A stretch of 64,000 nt of DNA, from NCBI RefSeq assembly GCF_927798095.1, contig NZ_CAKMMF010000002.1, forward strand, positions 1 to 64,000, in the 5' to 3' direction. Source of the stretch: Paenibacillus plantiphilus (GTDB lineage Bacteria > Bacillota > Bacilli > Paenibacillales > Paenibacillaceae). A program made the position numbers and the translations under genes. The notes below the pieces were generated by a model. The model saw only the letters and a list, made by a program, of their open reading frames with translations, was not told the DNA's origin and ran no database searches. Shown one piece after another: positions 36,716 to 45,788 of this stretch; the stretch's first letter is position 1; every line of letters begins with the position of its first letter.

Positions 36716-37951
36716 TTATTTCTTGCTTTGCTCGACTCCCGAGGACACTTTCAGACGAAGCGCGTTCAGACGAATAAAGCCGGTTGCATCGCCTTGATCG
36801 TACGCTTGAGACGGATCTGCTTCCATTGTTGCGATATCCGGATTGTACAGACTGACCGGACTCTTGACGCCTGCGCCAATAATATTTCCTTTGTACAGCT
36901 TCAAGCGGACAACACCGCTGACATTTTTCTGACTTTCCGTCACGAGCGCTTGCAGCGCAAGACGCTCCGGCGCGAACCAGAAGCCATTGTAAACGAGCGT
37001 TGCGTATTTGGCGATCAGCGAATCACGCAGATGCATCACTTCGCGGTCCATCGTCAGGGATTCCATTTTGCGATGTGCGGTGAATAGAATGGAACCGCCC
37101 GGAGTTTCATATACGCCGCGGCTCTTCATGCCAACGAAACGATTCTCCACCATATCGACACGGCCGATGCCATGCTTGCCGCCAAGCTCATTCAGCTGCT
37201 CCATGACTGCGAGCGGACTGAGCTGCTCGCCGTTGATGGCTACACAATTGCCCGCTTCAAAGGTCAGCTCGATATATTCCGCCTGATCCGGTGCATCCTC
37301 AGGAGCTACGCTCAGAACGAACATTTCTTTATTGGAATCCGCGCTAGGATCGAACCACGGATCCTCAAGCACCCCGCTCTCAAAGCTGATATGCAGCAGA
37401 TTGCGGTCCATGGAATACGGCTTCGCAGCCGATGCTTGTACCGGAATGTTATGCTTTTCCGCATAAGCGATCATCTCTGCACGGCCAGGGAATTCCTCAC
37501 GGAATTGCTCGCTGCGCCATGGCGCGATAACTTGAATGTCCGGTGCGAGCGCCGCTGCAGTCAGCTCGAAGCGCACTTGGTCATTCCCTTTGCCCGTTGC
37601 TCCATGCGCAATTGCCGTCGCGCCTTCAGCGCGCGCTATGTCTACCATACGCTTAGCGATCAGCGGACGAGCAATCGAGGTCCCCAGCAGGTATTGCCCT
37701 TCATACAGAGCGCCCGACTGGAACATCGGGTAGATAAAATCCTGTGCAAACTCATCGCGCAAATCATCAATGTAAACTTTGGATGCGCCGGTCGCGAGCG
37801 CTTTGGCCTCCAGGCCGTCCAGCTCATCCTTTTGCCCGATATCAGCAGTAAATGCAATAATTTCCGCATCATAGGTTTCTTTCAGCCATTTGAGAATAAC
37901 GGACGTATCCAGACCGCCCGAGTATGCAAGTACGATTTTTTCCTTCGCCAT
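36716..37951 (-). CDS. argG: Argininosuccinate synthase
   Basis: Joins citrulline and aspartate with ATP to give argininosuccinate, the seventh step of arginine synthesis. The 411-residue protein starts with the N-type ATP-pyrophosphatase loop [11 protein letters not shown], followed by the conserved [15 protein letters not shown] and [20 protein letters not shown] segments. It lies 32 bases downstream of argF. Confidence 0.97.
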   Translation of the reverse strand: MAKEKIVLAYSGGLDTSVILKWLKETYDAEIIAFTADIGQKDELDGLEAKALATGASKVYIDDLRDEFAQDFIYPMFQSGALYEGQYLLGTSIARPLIAKRMVDIARAEGATAIAHGATGKGNDQVRFELTAAALAPDIQVIAPWRSEQFREEFPGRAEMIAYAEKHNIPVQASAAKPYSMDRNLLHISFESGVLEDPWFDPSADSNKEMFVLSVAPEDAPDQAEYIELTFEAGNCVAINGEQLSPLAVMEQLNELGGKHGIGRVDMVENRFVGMKSRGVYETPGGSILFTAHRKMESLTMDREVMHLRDSLIAKYATLVYNGFWFAPERLALQALVTESQKNVSGVVRLKLYKGNIIGAGVKSPVSLYNPDIATMEADPSQAYDQGDATGFIRLNALRLKVSSGVEQSKK

Positions 37952-37983
37952 CTTCCGTTCAAGCTCCTTTATATGAATGATGA

Positions 37984-38940
37984 TTACATTATCGCTGCCA
38001 TAATTGCTTTTTGCGCATGAAGACGGTTCTCAGCCTGGTCGAAAATAATCGATTGCTTCCCGTCAATGATACCCTCGCTCACTTCTTCCCCGCGGTGCGC
38101 CGGGAGGCAGTGCATGAACAGATAGTCCTTCTTCGCGTATTTCATAAGCTCCTCGTTCACTTGGTAGTTCGCGAACGCAACTTCACGATCCTTCTGCTCG
38201 GCTTCAAAGCCCATGCTGGCCCATACGTCCGTATAAATGATATCCGCATCCGCTACCGCTTCCTTAGGATCACGGCAAATATGAATCTGCGAGCCTGTCT
38301 CTGAGGCATTGTCCCGCGTCTGCCTAACAATATCCTCGTCCGGCTCATAGCCCTCAGGCGTCGCGACGGACATGTTCATGCCAAGCTTGGCAGCGCCCAT
38401 AAGCAGTGAATGCACCATATTGTTGCCATCGCCGATATAAGCGATCTTCAGCCCTTCAAGGCGGCCTTTATGCTCAAGCACAGTCTGATAGTCGGCAAGC
38501 GCTTGGCAAGGGTGGGAAAGATCCGTCAGTCCGTTGATGACAGGCACAGTCGCTCCACGAGCAAGCTCGATGACGGTACGATGCGCATAGGTGCGGATCA
38601 TGATGCCATCGAGGTAACGGGACAGCGTCTGCGCGGTATCCCATACCGTCTCCCCCCGTCCGATCTGCAGATCGTTGCGGCTCAGAAACAGCGCATGACC
38701 GCCTAGCTGGTACATCCCAACCTCGAAGGAAACACGGGTACGCGTGGAAGATTTCTCGAAAATCATCCCAAGCGTCTTTCCTTGCAGCGGGTGATAAACC
38801 TCCCCCGCCTTCTGCTTCTGCTTCAATGCGATCGCCAGCTCTATAAGGTAGCGTACTTCCTCCGGCTTATAATCTACCAGCGCGAGAAAATCGCGGCCCT
38901 TCAAATTCAGAGCCATCTCTTCATGTATTATGGATTGCAT
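37984..38940 (-). CDS. argF: Ornithine carbamoyltransferase
   Basis: Makes citrulline from ornithine and carbamoyl phosphate. The 318-residue protein shows the carbamoyl-phosphate loop [26 protein letters not shown], and the ornithine-binding [13 protein letters not shown] near the C-terminus. The ATG at 38940 has GGGAG ten bases upstream. Biosynthetic (argF) rather than catabolic (arcB) use is indicated by its place between argD and argG. Confidence 0.97.
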   Translation of the reverse strand: MQSIIHEEMALNLKGRDFLALVDYKPEEVRYLIELAIALKQKQKAGEVYHPLQGKTLGMIFEKSSTRTRVSFEVGMYQLGGHALFLSRNDLQIGRGETVWDTAQTLSRYLDGIMIRTYAHRTVIELARGATVPVINGLTDLSHPCQALADYQTVLEHKGRLEGLKIAYIGDGNNMVHSLLMGAAKLGMNMSVATPEGYEPDEDIVRQTRDNASETGSQIHICRDPKEAVADADIIYTDVWASMGFEAEQKDREVAFANYQVNEELMKYAKKDYLFMHCLPAHRGEEVSEGIIDGKQSIIFDQAENRLHAQKAIMAAIM

Positions 38941-38963
38941 CTATTCAAAACTCCCTTCTCTCG

Positions 38964-40187
38964 TTATTGTGCCGCTGCTGTTCTTTCCGCAAACATCGAA
39001 GCCAGTATGCCGACAGCCTCATCAATTTCTTCGCGGGCAACAAGCAGATTCGGAAGCAGACGGATCACATTCGGTCCTGCTGTTATGACCAGCAATCCTC
39101 GCTTTTGTCCTTCATTGATGAAATCTCCCACCGGCTCCTTGCATGCAATGCCGACGATAAGTCCTCTGCCGCGGATTTCCTCCACAAGCGGATGGCCCCC
39201 AAGCTTCTCGCGAAGCTGCTCCATCAGATAGTCGCCCATTTCGGCCGCGCGCTCTGCGAGCTTGTCGTCTACGATCGTCTCGATGGTCGCTTTCACTGCT
39301 GCCGTAGCGATTGGCGTGCCGCCAAAGGTCGAGCCATGGCTGCCTGCGCTGAACGCTTCGACAAGCGCCCCCTTCGCCAGCATGGCGCCTACCGGAAAGC
39401 CGCTTCCGAGTCCTTTTGCCAAGGTGAAAATATCCGGTTCTATGCCATAGTGCTGAAAAGCGAACAGCTTGCCGGTACGGCCCATCCCCGTCTGGATCTC
39501 GTCAATGATAAGCAGAATGCCATTGTCCCGGCACAGCTTGGATATGTGCTGCAGGAAAGCAGGATCAACAGCATGAATGCCGCCCTCAGCCTGTATCAGC
39601 TCCAGCATAATCGCCGCTGTCTTGTCTGTAATCGCGGATTCCAGCGCCGGAATATCGTGCAAGGGCACGGTGATGAAGCCTTGCGGAAGCGGAGAGAAGC
39701 CTTCCTTGACTTTATCCTGTCCCGTAGCCGTCAGCGTCGCCAAGGTCCGTCCGTGGAAGGACTGCTGGAATGTAATGATCTCATAACGTCCGCTGTCGAT
39801 CACCTTCTGATGATAACGCCTTGCAAGCTTGATCGCCGCTTCATTCGCCTCTGCGCCAGAATTGCAGAAGAACACGGCATCCGCAGGGCTGTTGTCTGTT
39901 AGCAGTTGACCTGCTGCTTCTTGATTCGGAATATGAAACAGGTTGGATACATGCCACAGCTCATCAAGCTGCTTCACGAGCGCTTCTTTAACTCGGTCAG
40001 GCGCATGGCCCAAATTCGTAACCGCGATCCCGCTCATGAAATCCAAATATTTATTTCCCTGATCATCCCATAGCCAGCTTCCTTTGCCCTTGACGAGGGT
40101 TAGCGGGAATCTTGCATAGGTCGGAAACAGTGAGCTGCCGCTAGCTTGCCTCGCCCCGTTTGCCGCCTTATTACTGTCGCTCATCAT
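38964..40187 (-). CDS. argD: Acetylornithine aminotransferase
   Basis: A PLP-dependent class III aminotransferase converting N-acetylglutamate semialdehyde to N-acetylornithine. The 407-residue protein shows the family's DEIQTGMGRTG motif with the PLP-ring aspartate and the Schiff-base lysine in TLAKGLGSGFPVGA. Tandem ATG codons (40187, 40184) follow GGAGAGGTGA. It is 15 bases downstream of argB. Confidence 0.96.
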   Translation of the reverse strand: MMSDSNKAANGARQASGSSLFPTYARFPLTLVKGKGSWLWDDQGNKYLDFMSGIAVTNLGHAPDRVKEALVKQLDELWHVSNLFHIPNQEAAGQLLTDNSPADAVFFCNSGAEANEAAIKLARRYHQKVIDSGRYEIITFQQSFHGRTLATLTATGQDKVKEGFSPLPQGFITVPLHDIPALESAITDKTAAIMLELIQAEGGIHAVDPAFLQHISKLCRDNGILLIIDEIQTGMGRTGKLFAFQHYGIEPDIFTLAKGLGSGFPVGAMLAKGALVEAFSAGSHGSTFGGTPIATAAVKATIETIVDDKLAERAAEMGDYLMEQLREKLGGHPLVEEIRGRGLIVGIACKEPVGDFINEGQKRGLLVITAGPNVIRLLPNLLVAREEIDEAVGILASMFAERTAAAQ

Positions 40188-40202
40188 CTATCACCTCTCC
40201 AA

Positions 40203-40991
40203 TCATGCTTGGACAATGCGTGTGCCAATGCCGCCTTCAAGAACCGCTCGGCTAAGGACGTTGGGCTCGTCGCCATTGACGATAATGACCTCGCGAACCT
40301 GTCCTTGTATGCATTGAATGGCCGCGCGAACTTTAGGAATCATGCCGCCGTAAATTTCGCCGCTTGCAATCATCGCTTCAATCTCCTCGACTGTTACGCT
40401 GGGCAGCACGCGCTTCTCGCCATCGACTGTTTTCAAAATGCCGGGCACATCTGTTACAACGATCATGCGCTCTACCCCAAGATGAGAAGCGACCGCGCCG
40501 GCCGCCGTATCCGCATTGATGTTATAACGCTGCCCAGCCGCATCGATGCCGATTGGGGCGATGACCGGGATATACCCCATGTCCATAACACCCTCGATGA
40601 TCTCGGCATTGACATCCGTTACGTCGCCGACAAAGCCGATTTCCGCTGTATTGGCAACCGGCTTCGCCGTAATGAGCCGTCCGTCCACGCCGGACAAGCC
40701 GAGCGACTTGGCGCCGCCCTGTTGAATTTTGCGGACAATCTCTTTATTAATCCGTCCTGCGAGCACCATCTCGACAACGTCCAGCACTTCCTCGCTCGTC
40801 CTGCGCAATCCGTTCACGAATCCGCTCTCAATGCCAAGCTTCGTCAACGTATCCGAGATTGCTGGTCCGCCGCCATGTACGATGACTGGCTTAACACCGC
40901 TCTCCTGCAATCCCCGCAGGTCGGCAAAAAAAGAGTCCGGCAGCGCTGCAAGCGTGCTGCCGCCGCATTTCATGACAAACCGTTGCTCCAT
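40203..40991 (-). CDS. argB: Acetylglutamate kinase
   Basis: Phosphorylates N-acetylglutamate, the second step of arginine synthesis. The 262-residue amino-acid-kinase protein shows KCGGSTLAALP at the N-terminus, the glycine-rich VHGGGPAIS loop, and GAVASHLGVERMIVVTDVPGI (quoted in part: VTDVPGIL) in the nucleotide-binding half. The short N-terminus lacks the extra helix of hexameric, arginine-inhibited kinases, as expected where ArgJ recycles the acetyl group. Confidence 0.96.
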   Translation of the reverse strand: MEQRFVMKCGGSTLAALPDSFFADLRGLQESGVKPVIVHGGGPAISDTLTKLGIESGFVNGLRRTSEEVLDVVEMVLAGRINKEIVRKIQQGGAKSLGLSGVDGRLITAKPVANTAEIGFVGDVTDVNAEIIEGVMDMGYIPVIAPIGIDAAGQRYNINADTAAGAVASHLGVERMIVVTDVPGILKTVDGEKRVLPSVTVEEIEAMIASGEIYGGMIPKVRAAIQCIQGQVREVIIVNGDEPNVLSRAVLEGGIGTRIVQA

Positions 40992-41024
40992 ATCTATTCC
41001 GTCCCCTTATCCGATCCTGTATCG

Positions 41025-42266
41025 TTACGTCCGATATGCCGCGTTAATGCGGACATAATCATACGTCAAGTCGCAGCCCCAAGCAGTCGCTTTGCCCGCG
41101 CCCATATGTAGGTCAACGCCAATAACGACTGTATCGCCCTTCAAATATTCGAGCGCCGCGTCTTCGTCGAATACGACAGGACGCGATTGCTCCAACGTCA
41201 CAATATCACCCAACCGAATATCCACCGTCTCCGGATTAACAGGCTGGCCTGCCCGCCCGACAGCGGCAATGATCCGCCCCCAGTTGGCATCGGCGCCGAA
41301 CACAGCGGACTTCACCAGCGACGAGCCGATGACTGTTTTCGCGATGGCCTGAGCCGCTTCATCCGATTCCGCTCCCCGCACCTGCACCTCAACAAGCTTC
41401 GTTGCGCCTTCTCCATCACGGGCAATCGCTTTCGCCAGCACCTCGCAAACATAGCGAAGCGCTGCCGCGAATGCAGCCCAGTCGGGATGGCTCTCGGTCA
41501 GCTCGCTGTTGCCTGCAAGGCCGCTTGCCATCGCAACAAGCATGTCATTCGTACTCGTGTCGCCGTCCACTGTAATCATGTTGAAGGTGAGGTCTGTCGC
41601 TTGGCGAAGCAGCTTATGCAGCGCCTCGCTGCCAATCGCGGCATCCGTCGTTACAAATCCGAGCATCGTTGCCATGTTGGGGTGAATCATGCCAGACCCC
41701 TTCGACGCGCCAGCTATATGAACGGTCTGCCCATCAATCGTGACCGACACGCATACTTCCTTCTTCACTAGATCCGTGGTCAGAATCGCCTGACAGAAAT
41801 CATCAGCCGCTCCGTAGCTCGTCGACAGCTTCGCAGGCAGCTCTGCGATGCCGCTGCGAACGCAGTCCATCTTCAACAGCTCGCCTATTACGCCTGTCGA
41901 AGCTACAGCCACATGCTCCGGCGCTACGCCCAGCGCTTCAGCGAAGCCGCTCCGCATCTCATATGCATCGGCATCGCCTTGCTTGCCTGTGCAAGCATTG
42001 GCATTGCCGCTGTTCACGATAACAGCGCGCAGCACTCCGCCTGCGCCGATGCTCTCCCGCGTCACCTGAATCGGAGCCGCCTGGAATACATTCGTCGTAT
42101 AGACGCCAGCCGCCGCCGCAGGCACCTCACAAACAATAGCGCCAAGATCATGGCGCGTCGTCTTCTTCAGACCGCAGTGCAAGCCTCCGGCCTTGAAGCC
42201 TTTGGGCGATGTAACCGAGCCCTCCGGCACGACCGAGAAGACTGCTTCAATGTTCCCTTGTCCCAT
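41025..42266 (-). CDS. argJ: Bifunctional ornithine acetyltransferase / N-acetylglutamate synthase
   Basis: Transfers the acetyl group from N-acetylornithine to glutamate, making the pathway cyclic. The 413-residue precursor self-cleaves before the nucleophilic threonine in GEGATKLVEVQ, giving alpha and beta chains. HPNMATMLGF and DGDTSTND are also conserved. Whether it also uses acetyl-CoA (bifunctional) cannot be told by eye; no separate argA or argE is present in the window. It lies 33 bases upstream of argB. Confidence 0.96.
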   Translation of the reverse strand: MGQGNIEAVFSVVPEGSVTSPKGFKAGGLHCGLKKTTRHDLGAIVCEVPAAAAGVYTTNVFQAAPIQVTRESIGAGGVLRAVIVNSGNANACTGKQGDADAYEMRSGFAEALGVAPEHVAVASTGVIGELLKMDCVRSGIAELPAKLSTSYGAADDFCQAILTTDLVKKEVCVSVTIDGQTVHIAGASKGSGMIHPNMATMLGFVTTDAAIGSEALHKLLRQATDLTFNMITVDGDTSTNDMLVAMASGLAGNSELTESHPDWAAFAAALRYVCEVLAKAIARDGEGATKLVEVQVRGAESDEAAQAIAKTVIGSSLVKSAVFGADANWGRIIAAVGRAGQPVNPETVDIRLGDIVTLEQSRPVVFDEDAALEYLKGDTVVIGVDLHMGAGKATAWGCDLTYDYVRINAAYRT

Positions 42267-42346
42267 CGTTCAATCTTGTCTCCTTCTTTATAGAAATAAC
42301 ATGTATGATGAAATGGCCAGTCTCCGCGTTAACTTCACTTCAAGGA

Positions 42347-43396
42347 TTAAGGATATATCGGCACAAATTGCAATCCCAGCGTCTCGTCCCAGCCCATCAT
42401 CAGATTCAGGTTCTGTATCGCCTGACCAGCCGCTCCCTTAACCAAATTATCTATAACTGAAATAATGGTAACGCGACCAGTCCGCTCGTCTACGGAGAAG
42501 CCGATGTCGCAATAGTTGGAGCCCGATACCTCTTTGGTCGCCGGCCATGTGCCATCCTTGCGAATACGAACGAAGCGGCGTCCTTCATAATAATTGCGGT
42601 ATAGCGAAACGAAATCCTCAGAGCTGTACCCGCCCTGAACCGATGCATACATCGTGCTCATAATGCCGCGTGTCATCGGAACCAGGTGCGTCGTAAACGT
42701 CGTGACCACCGGCTTGCCAGCCACATCACCAAGCACCTGCTCGATCTCTGGAATATGCTGATGCTTGTTGATTTTGTAGGCCTTGAAGTTCTCGTTGATT
42801 TCCGCATAATGCGTGCCCAGACTTGTGCCGCGGCCGGCTCCGGAAACGCCGGACTTCGCATCGATAATAATCGTGGATGGATCGATATAGCCTGCTTTCA
42901 CAGCCGGTATAAGACCCAGCAAGGTTGCAGTAGGGAAACAGCCTGGGTTGGAGATAAGGTCAACGCCGCGCACCGCTTCGCCGTATACCTCGGCCAATCC
43001 GTATACCGCTTGATCAAGATACTGCTGCTCCGCAGCCTCCTTCTTGTACCAGGTCTGATACAGCTCACGTGACTTCAGACGCAAATCACCCGAGATATCA
43101 ATCACTTTAAGCCCCGCTTCCAGCAGAGAGGGCACTAGCTTTGAGGCAATGCCTGCAGGTGTCGCTATAAATACAACGTCGGCCTTGCTCTTGATGAGCG
43201 CCGCATCGACGTCATCCAGCAAATCCGTACGTATTTCAGTTAAATGCGGGTAGCCTTCCGCGATTGGCGAGCCTGCAGCTGATGACGAAGTCACAGATGT
43301 CACTTCAACCCCAGGGTGGCTGGCTAACAGCCGAATGAGCTCAACACCGCCATAACCGGTGGAGCCGATAATCGCAACATTCACTTTAGAATTCAT
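42347..43396 (-). CDS. argC: N-acetyl-gamma-glutamyl-phosphate reductase
   Basis: Reduces N-acetylglutamyl phosphate to the semialdehyde with NADPH. The 349-residue protein has the nucleotide-binding GSTGYGGVELIRLL, the catalytic cysteine in SNPGCFPTATLLG, and a C-terminal PHLVPMTRG-like block (here THLVPMTRGI). I chose ATG at 43396 (MNSKVNVAIIGS) because GGGAGAGG precedes it. The frame stays open to 43498, but that extension overlaps the promoter. It is the first gene of argCJBDFGH. Confidence 0.96.
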   Translation of the reverse strand: MNSKVNVAIIGSTGYGGVELIRLLASHPGVEVTSVTSSSAAGSPIAEGYPHLTEIRTDLLDDVDAALIKSKADVVFIATPAGIASKLVPSLLEAGLKVIDISGDLRLKSRELYQTWYKKEAAEQQYLDQAVYGLAEVYGEAVRGVDLISNPGCFPTATLLGLIPAVKAGYIDPSTIIIDAKSGVSGAGRGTSLGTHYAEINENFKAYKINKHQHIPEIEQVLGDVAGKPVVTTFTTHLVPMTRGIMSTMYASVQGGYSSEDFVSLYRNYYEGRRFVRIRKDGTWPATKEVSGSNYCDIGFSVDERTGRVTIISVIDNLVKGAAGQAIQNLNLMMGWDETLGLQFVPIYP

Positions 43397-43484
43397 TGAT
43401 GTTCCTCTCCCATCCGATAACTTCCTAACTATCCATTTTACACGAACGAAGGGATAGAAGAAATAGCTTGTTGCCTGATGTATT

Positions 43485-43513
43485 ATTATACATTTCAATT
43501 AATATAAATTCAA
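43485..43513 (-). promoter_or_regulatory. Sigma-A promoter of argCJBDFGH
   Basis: On the minus strand TTGAAT (43508-43513) and TATAAT (43485-43490) are separated by exactly 17 bases, giving a leader of about 80 bases before argC. Confidence 0.7.
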
Positions 43514-43515
43514 TG
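43491..43515 (-). promoter_or_regulatory. Candidate ArgR/AhrC ARG box
   Basis: The AT-rich stretch between and over the -35 and -10 elements is roughly palindromic (CATT...AATG, with TGAAT and TTGAAA half-sites), resembling ARG boxes where the arginine repressor binds. Its position over the promoter would give repression by arginine. The match is by eye only. Confidence 0.45.
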
Positions 43516-43594
43516 ATAAAATGATGACCGCTGTCCATGCAGCGCGCGCACTGTGTACTGGCAGCTGCGAACGGTGCAATCGTCCTTGCTCGCT

Positions 43595-44527
43595 TCACGG
43601 CCGCTTGAACCCTTCACCCAACACCTCCGCTGTATCACTTATGATGACAAAGGCAGCGGGATCAACCGACCGCACCAACTGCTTCAGCTTCGAAACCTCG
43701 CCTTGACCCACAACGACCATCAGCACCTGCCTCGCCGCTCCCGTGTATCCGCCATGGCCATCCAAACTGGTCAGACCGCGATCCAAATCATGCAGCACCG
43801 CTTGCCTGATCTCCTCCGCCCGACAGGAGATAATGAACGCGACTTTGGAGAGCGCAAGCCCTGTCTGGATAAAATCAATTGTTTTGCTCGTCACGAACAA
43901 GCCTATCAGCGCATAGAGCGAAATCTCCGGAGAAATGAGCACTCCTGCTGCGGCGATAACCAATCCATCGAAGCAGGCAACGGCCAGCCCCAATCGAATG
44001 CCGGTGTAACGATGCAGCAGTTGCGCAGCGAGATCAAGACCGCCTGTCGAGCCCTGCCCGCGAAAAACAAGGCCTAAGCCGGCACCAACGCCGATACCGC
44101 CATAGATAGCGGCAAGCAGCGCATTCTCTGTCAATGGCGGCCAATGGGAGGTGAGCAGCACGAAGAGCGGCAGCATGAAGGAACCGAGCGCCGTCTTCAG
44201 TGCAAATCGCTTGCCAAGCAGCCATAGGCCAAGCAGGAACAAGGGCACATTGAACGCCCATTGGATAAAAGCCGGCGCAATGCCGGTCAGCCGGTTCACA
44301 AGAATAGAGACGCCGGAAATTCCGCCAGAGGCGATTCCGAGCGGCACAAAAAATACATTGAAGCTGATAGCAATCAGAAATGAGCCCAGGAGCAGCAGAA
44401 TAGTACCCGCAATGGCTTGCAAGCGGGGGTTAAGCTCCCTCCTATGGTGGTGTCCGCCGCCGCTCCGCCCTTGCTTATTCCCGGCTTGATGCTGCTGCCT
44501 TGGCTGCTGATCTAATTCATCCGACAT
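43595..44527 (-). CDS. YitT family membrane protein (DUF2179)
   Basis: A 310-residue protein. The N-terminal ~35 residues are polar and His/Arg/Gln-rich (GHHHRRELNP). Five or six membrane helices follow (from AGTILLLLGSFLIAISFNVF to ISLYALIGLFVTSKTIDFIQ), with the family's SGGISGVSIL and GSTGGLDLAAQ motifs. It ends with a soluble DUF2179 domain (about 230-305). The function of YitT proteins is unknown. ATG at 44527 follows AAAGGTG; a TTG nine bases earlier is unlikely. It may run from a promoter upstream of prfB or its own. Confidence 0.9.
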   Translation of the reverse strand: MSDELDQQPRQQHQAGNKQGRSGGGHHHRRELNPRLQAIAGTILLLLGSFLIAISFNVFFVPLGIASGGISGVSILVNRLTGIAPAFIQWAFNVPLFLLGLWLLGKRFALKTALGSFMLPLFVLLTSHWPPLTENALLAAIYGGIGVGAGLGLVFRGQGSTGGLDLAAQLLHRYTGIRLGLAVACFDGLVIAAAGVLISPEISLYALIGLFVTSKTIDFIQTGLALSKVAFIISCRAEEIRQAVLHDLDRGLTSLDGHGGYTGAARQVLMVVVGQGEVSKLKQLVRSVDPAAFVIISDTAEVLGEGFKRP

Positions 44528-44553
44528 AGGCCCCAATCACCTTTCCTGAATGA

Positions 44554-44592
44554 CAAAAAGAGTTCCCACACTTTATCAGTGTAGGAACTCTT
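44554..44592 (-). terminator. Rho-independent terminator after prfB
   Basis: AAGAGTTCC.ACACT pairs with AGTGT.GGAACTCTT, and on the minus strand TTTTTG follows. It begins about 28 bases after the prfB stop codon. Confidence 0.88.
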
Positions 44593-44619
44593 CGCCCTCG
44601 CTATGCATATGAACCGTTA

Positions 44620-45733
44620 TTATACTTGCTCGGTCCGAATTTGACTTCGCAAATAACCATCGATGAAGGCATCCAGATCTCCATCCATCACGGCGCCGAC
44701 ATTGCCTGTCTCAACCGAAGTACGGTGATCTTTCACCATACTGTAGGGATGAAACACATAGGAACGAATCTGGCTGCCCCAAGCGATATCGGACTGCTCG
44801 CCGCGAATTTCTGCAAGATGCTTCTGCTGCTCCTCGATCTTGCGCTCATAGAGCTTGGAGCGGAGCATCGTCATCGCGCTCTCGCGGTTCTGAATTTGTG
44901 AACGCTGCGTCTGACAGGCGACAACGATACCGCTCGGAATATGAGTGATTCGAATGGCTGATTCCGTCTTATTGATATGCTGACCGCCAGCACCGCTCGC
45001 GCGGTAGGTGTCAACCTTCAAGTCCTCCGAGCGGATCTCAATCTCGATATCATCCTGAATCTCTGGCATAATGTCACAGGAGACGAAGGAGGTATGCCTT
45101 CTGCCCGAGGAATCGAATGGTGAAATCCGCACGAGCCTGTGTACGCCCTTCTCTGCTTTGAGATAGCCGTAGGCATTGTAGCCTTTGACAAGAATGGTCA
45201 CGCTCTTGATGCCCGCTTCATCACCAGGCAAATAATCAAGCACCTCGACCTTGAAGCCATGCTTCTCCGCCCACCTCGTGTACATTCGGTAGAGCATCTG
45301 TCCCCAATCCTGCGACTCCGTTCCCCCAGCTCCCGGATGAAGCTCCAGAATGGCATTCAGCTTGTCGTAAGGCTGGTTGAGCAGCAGCTGCAGCTCAAAT
45401 TCGCTGACCTTGCCTACGAGCTCCTGTACACTGCTGGCGATGTCCGCCTCCAGCGATTCGTCATCCTCTTCCTCTGCGAGCTCCAGCATCGTCTGCAGAT
45501 CGTCCTGACTCTCGGCAAGTCGCTCGTATTGCTCGACGACTGACTTGATCGCATTCAGCTCAGCTATTGTGCTCTGCGCCCGATCGTTGTCATCCCAGAA
45601 GTCGGGGGCTGTCATCTTTTCCTCGAAATTCGCGATCAGCTCCGCCTTAAGATCTAAGTCAAAGAGACCCCCTTAGGTTTTGAAGCCGTTTCGCCGTCTC
45701 ACGCAGGTCTTGCTTTATAGATACATCTATCAT
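44620..45733 (-). CDS. prfB: Peptide chain release factor 2, with programmed +1 frameshift
   Basis: Terminates translation at UGA and UAA. Translation begins at ATG 45733 (GAGGTGA upstream) with [12 protein letters not shown] and meets an in-frame TGA at 45661-45659. The context AGGGGG-TCT-CTT-TGA-C is the classical prfB frameshift site, where ribosomes slip +1 on CTT and continue as [14 protein letters not shown] into the main frame. The full product is about 370 residues. It holds the stop-codon recognition tripeptide SPF (in RISPFDSSG) and the catalytic GGQ ([12 protein letters not shown]). The frameshift makes synthesis self-limiting: ample RF2 stops at the TGA. The gene is 55 bases downstream of secA. 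Confidence 0.97.
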
Positions 45734-45788
45734 GACGATCGATTCACCTCAACATATTGTTCTGCCCTACACTATGCGGCGAGGGACT

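Noticed and set aside
37172-41111. Long plus-strand frames opposite argG, argD and argB
   Set aside because: GC-rich genes leave long antisense frames; no motifs, no ribosome binding sites, and full overlap with clear arg genes.
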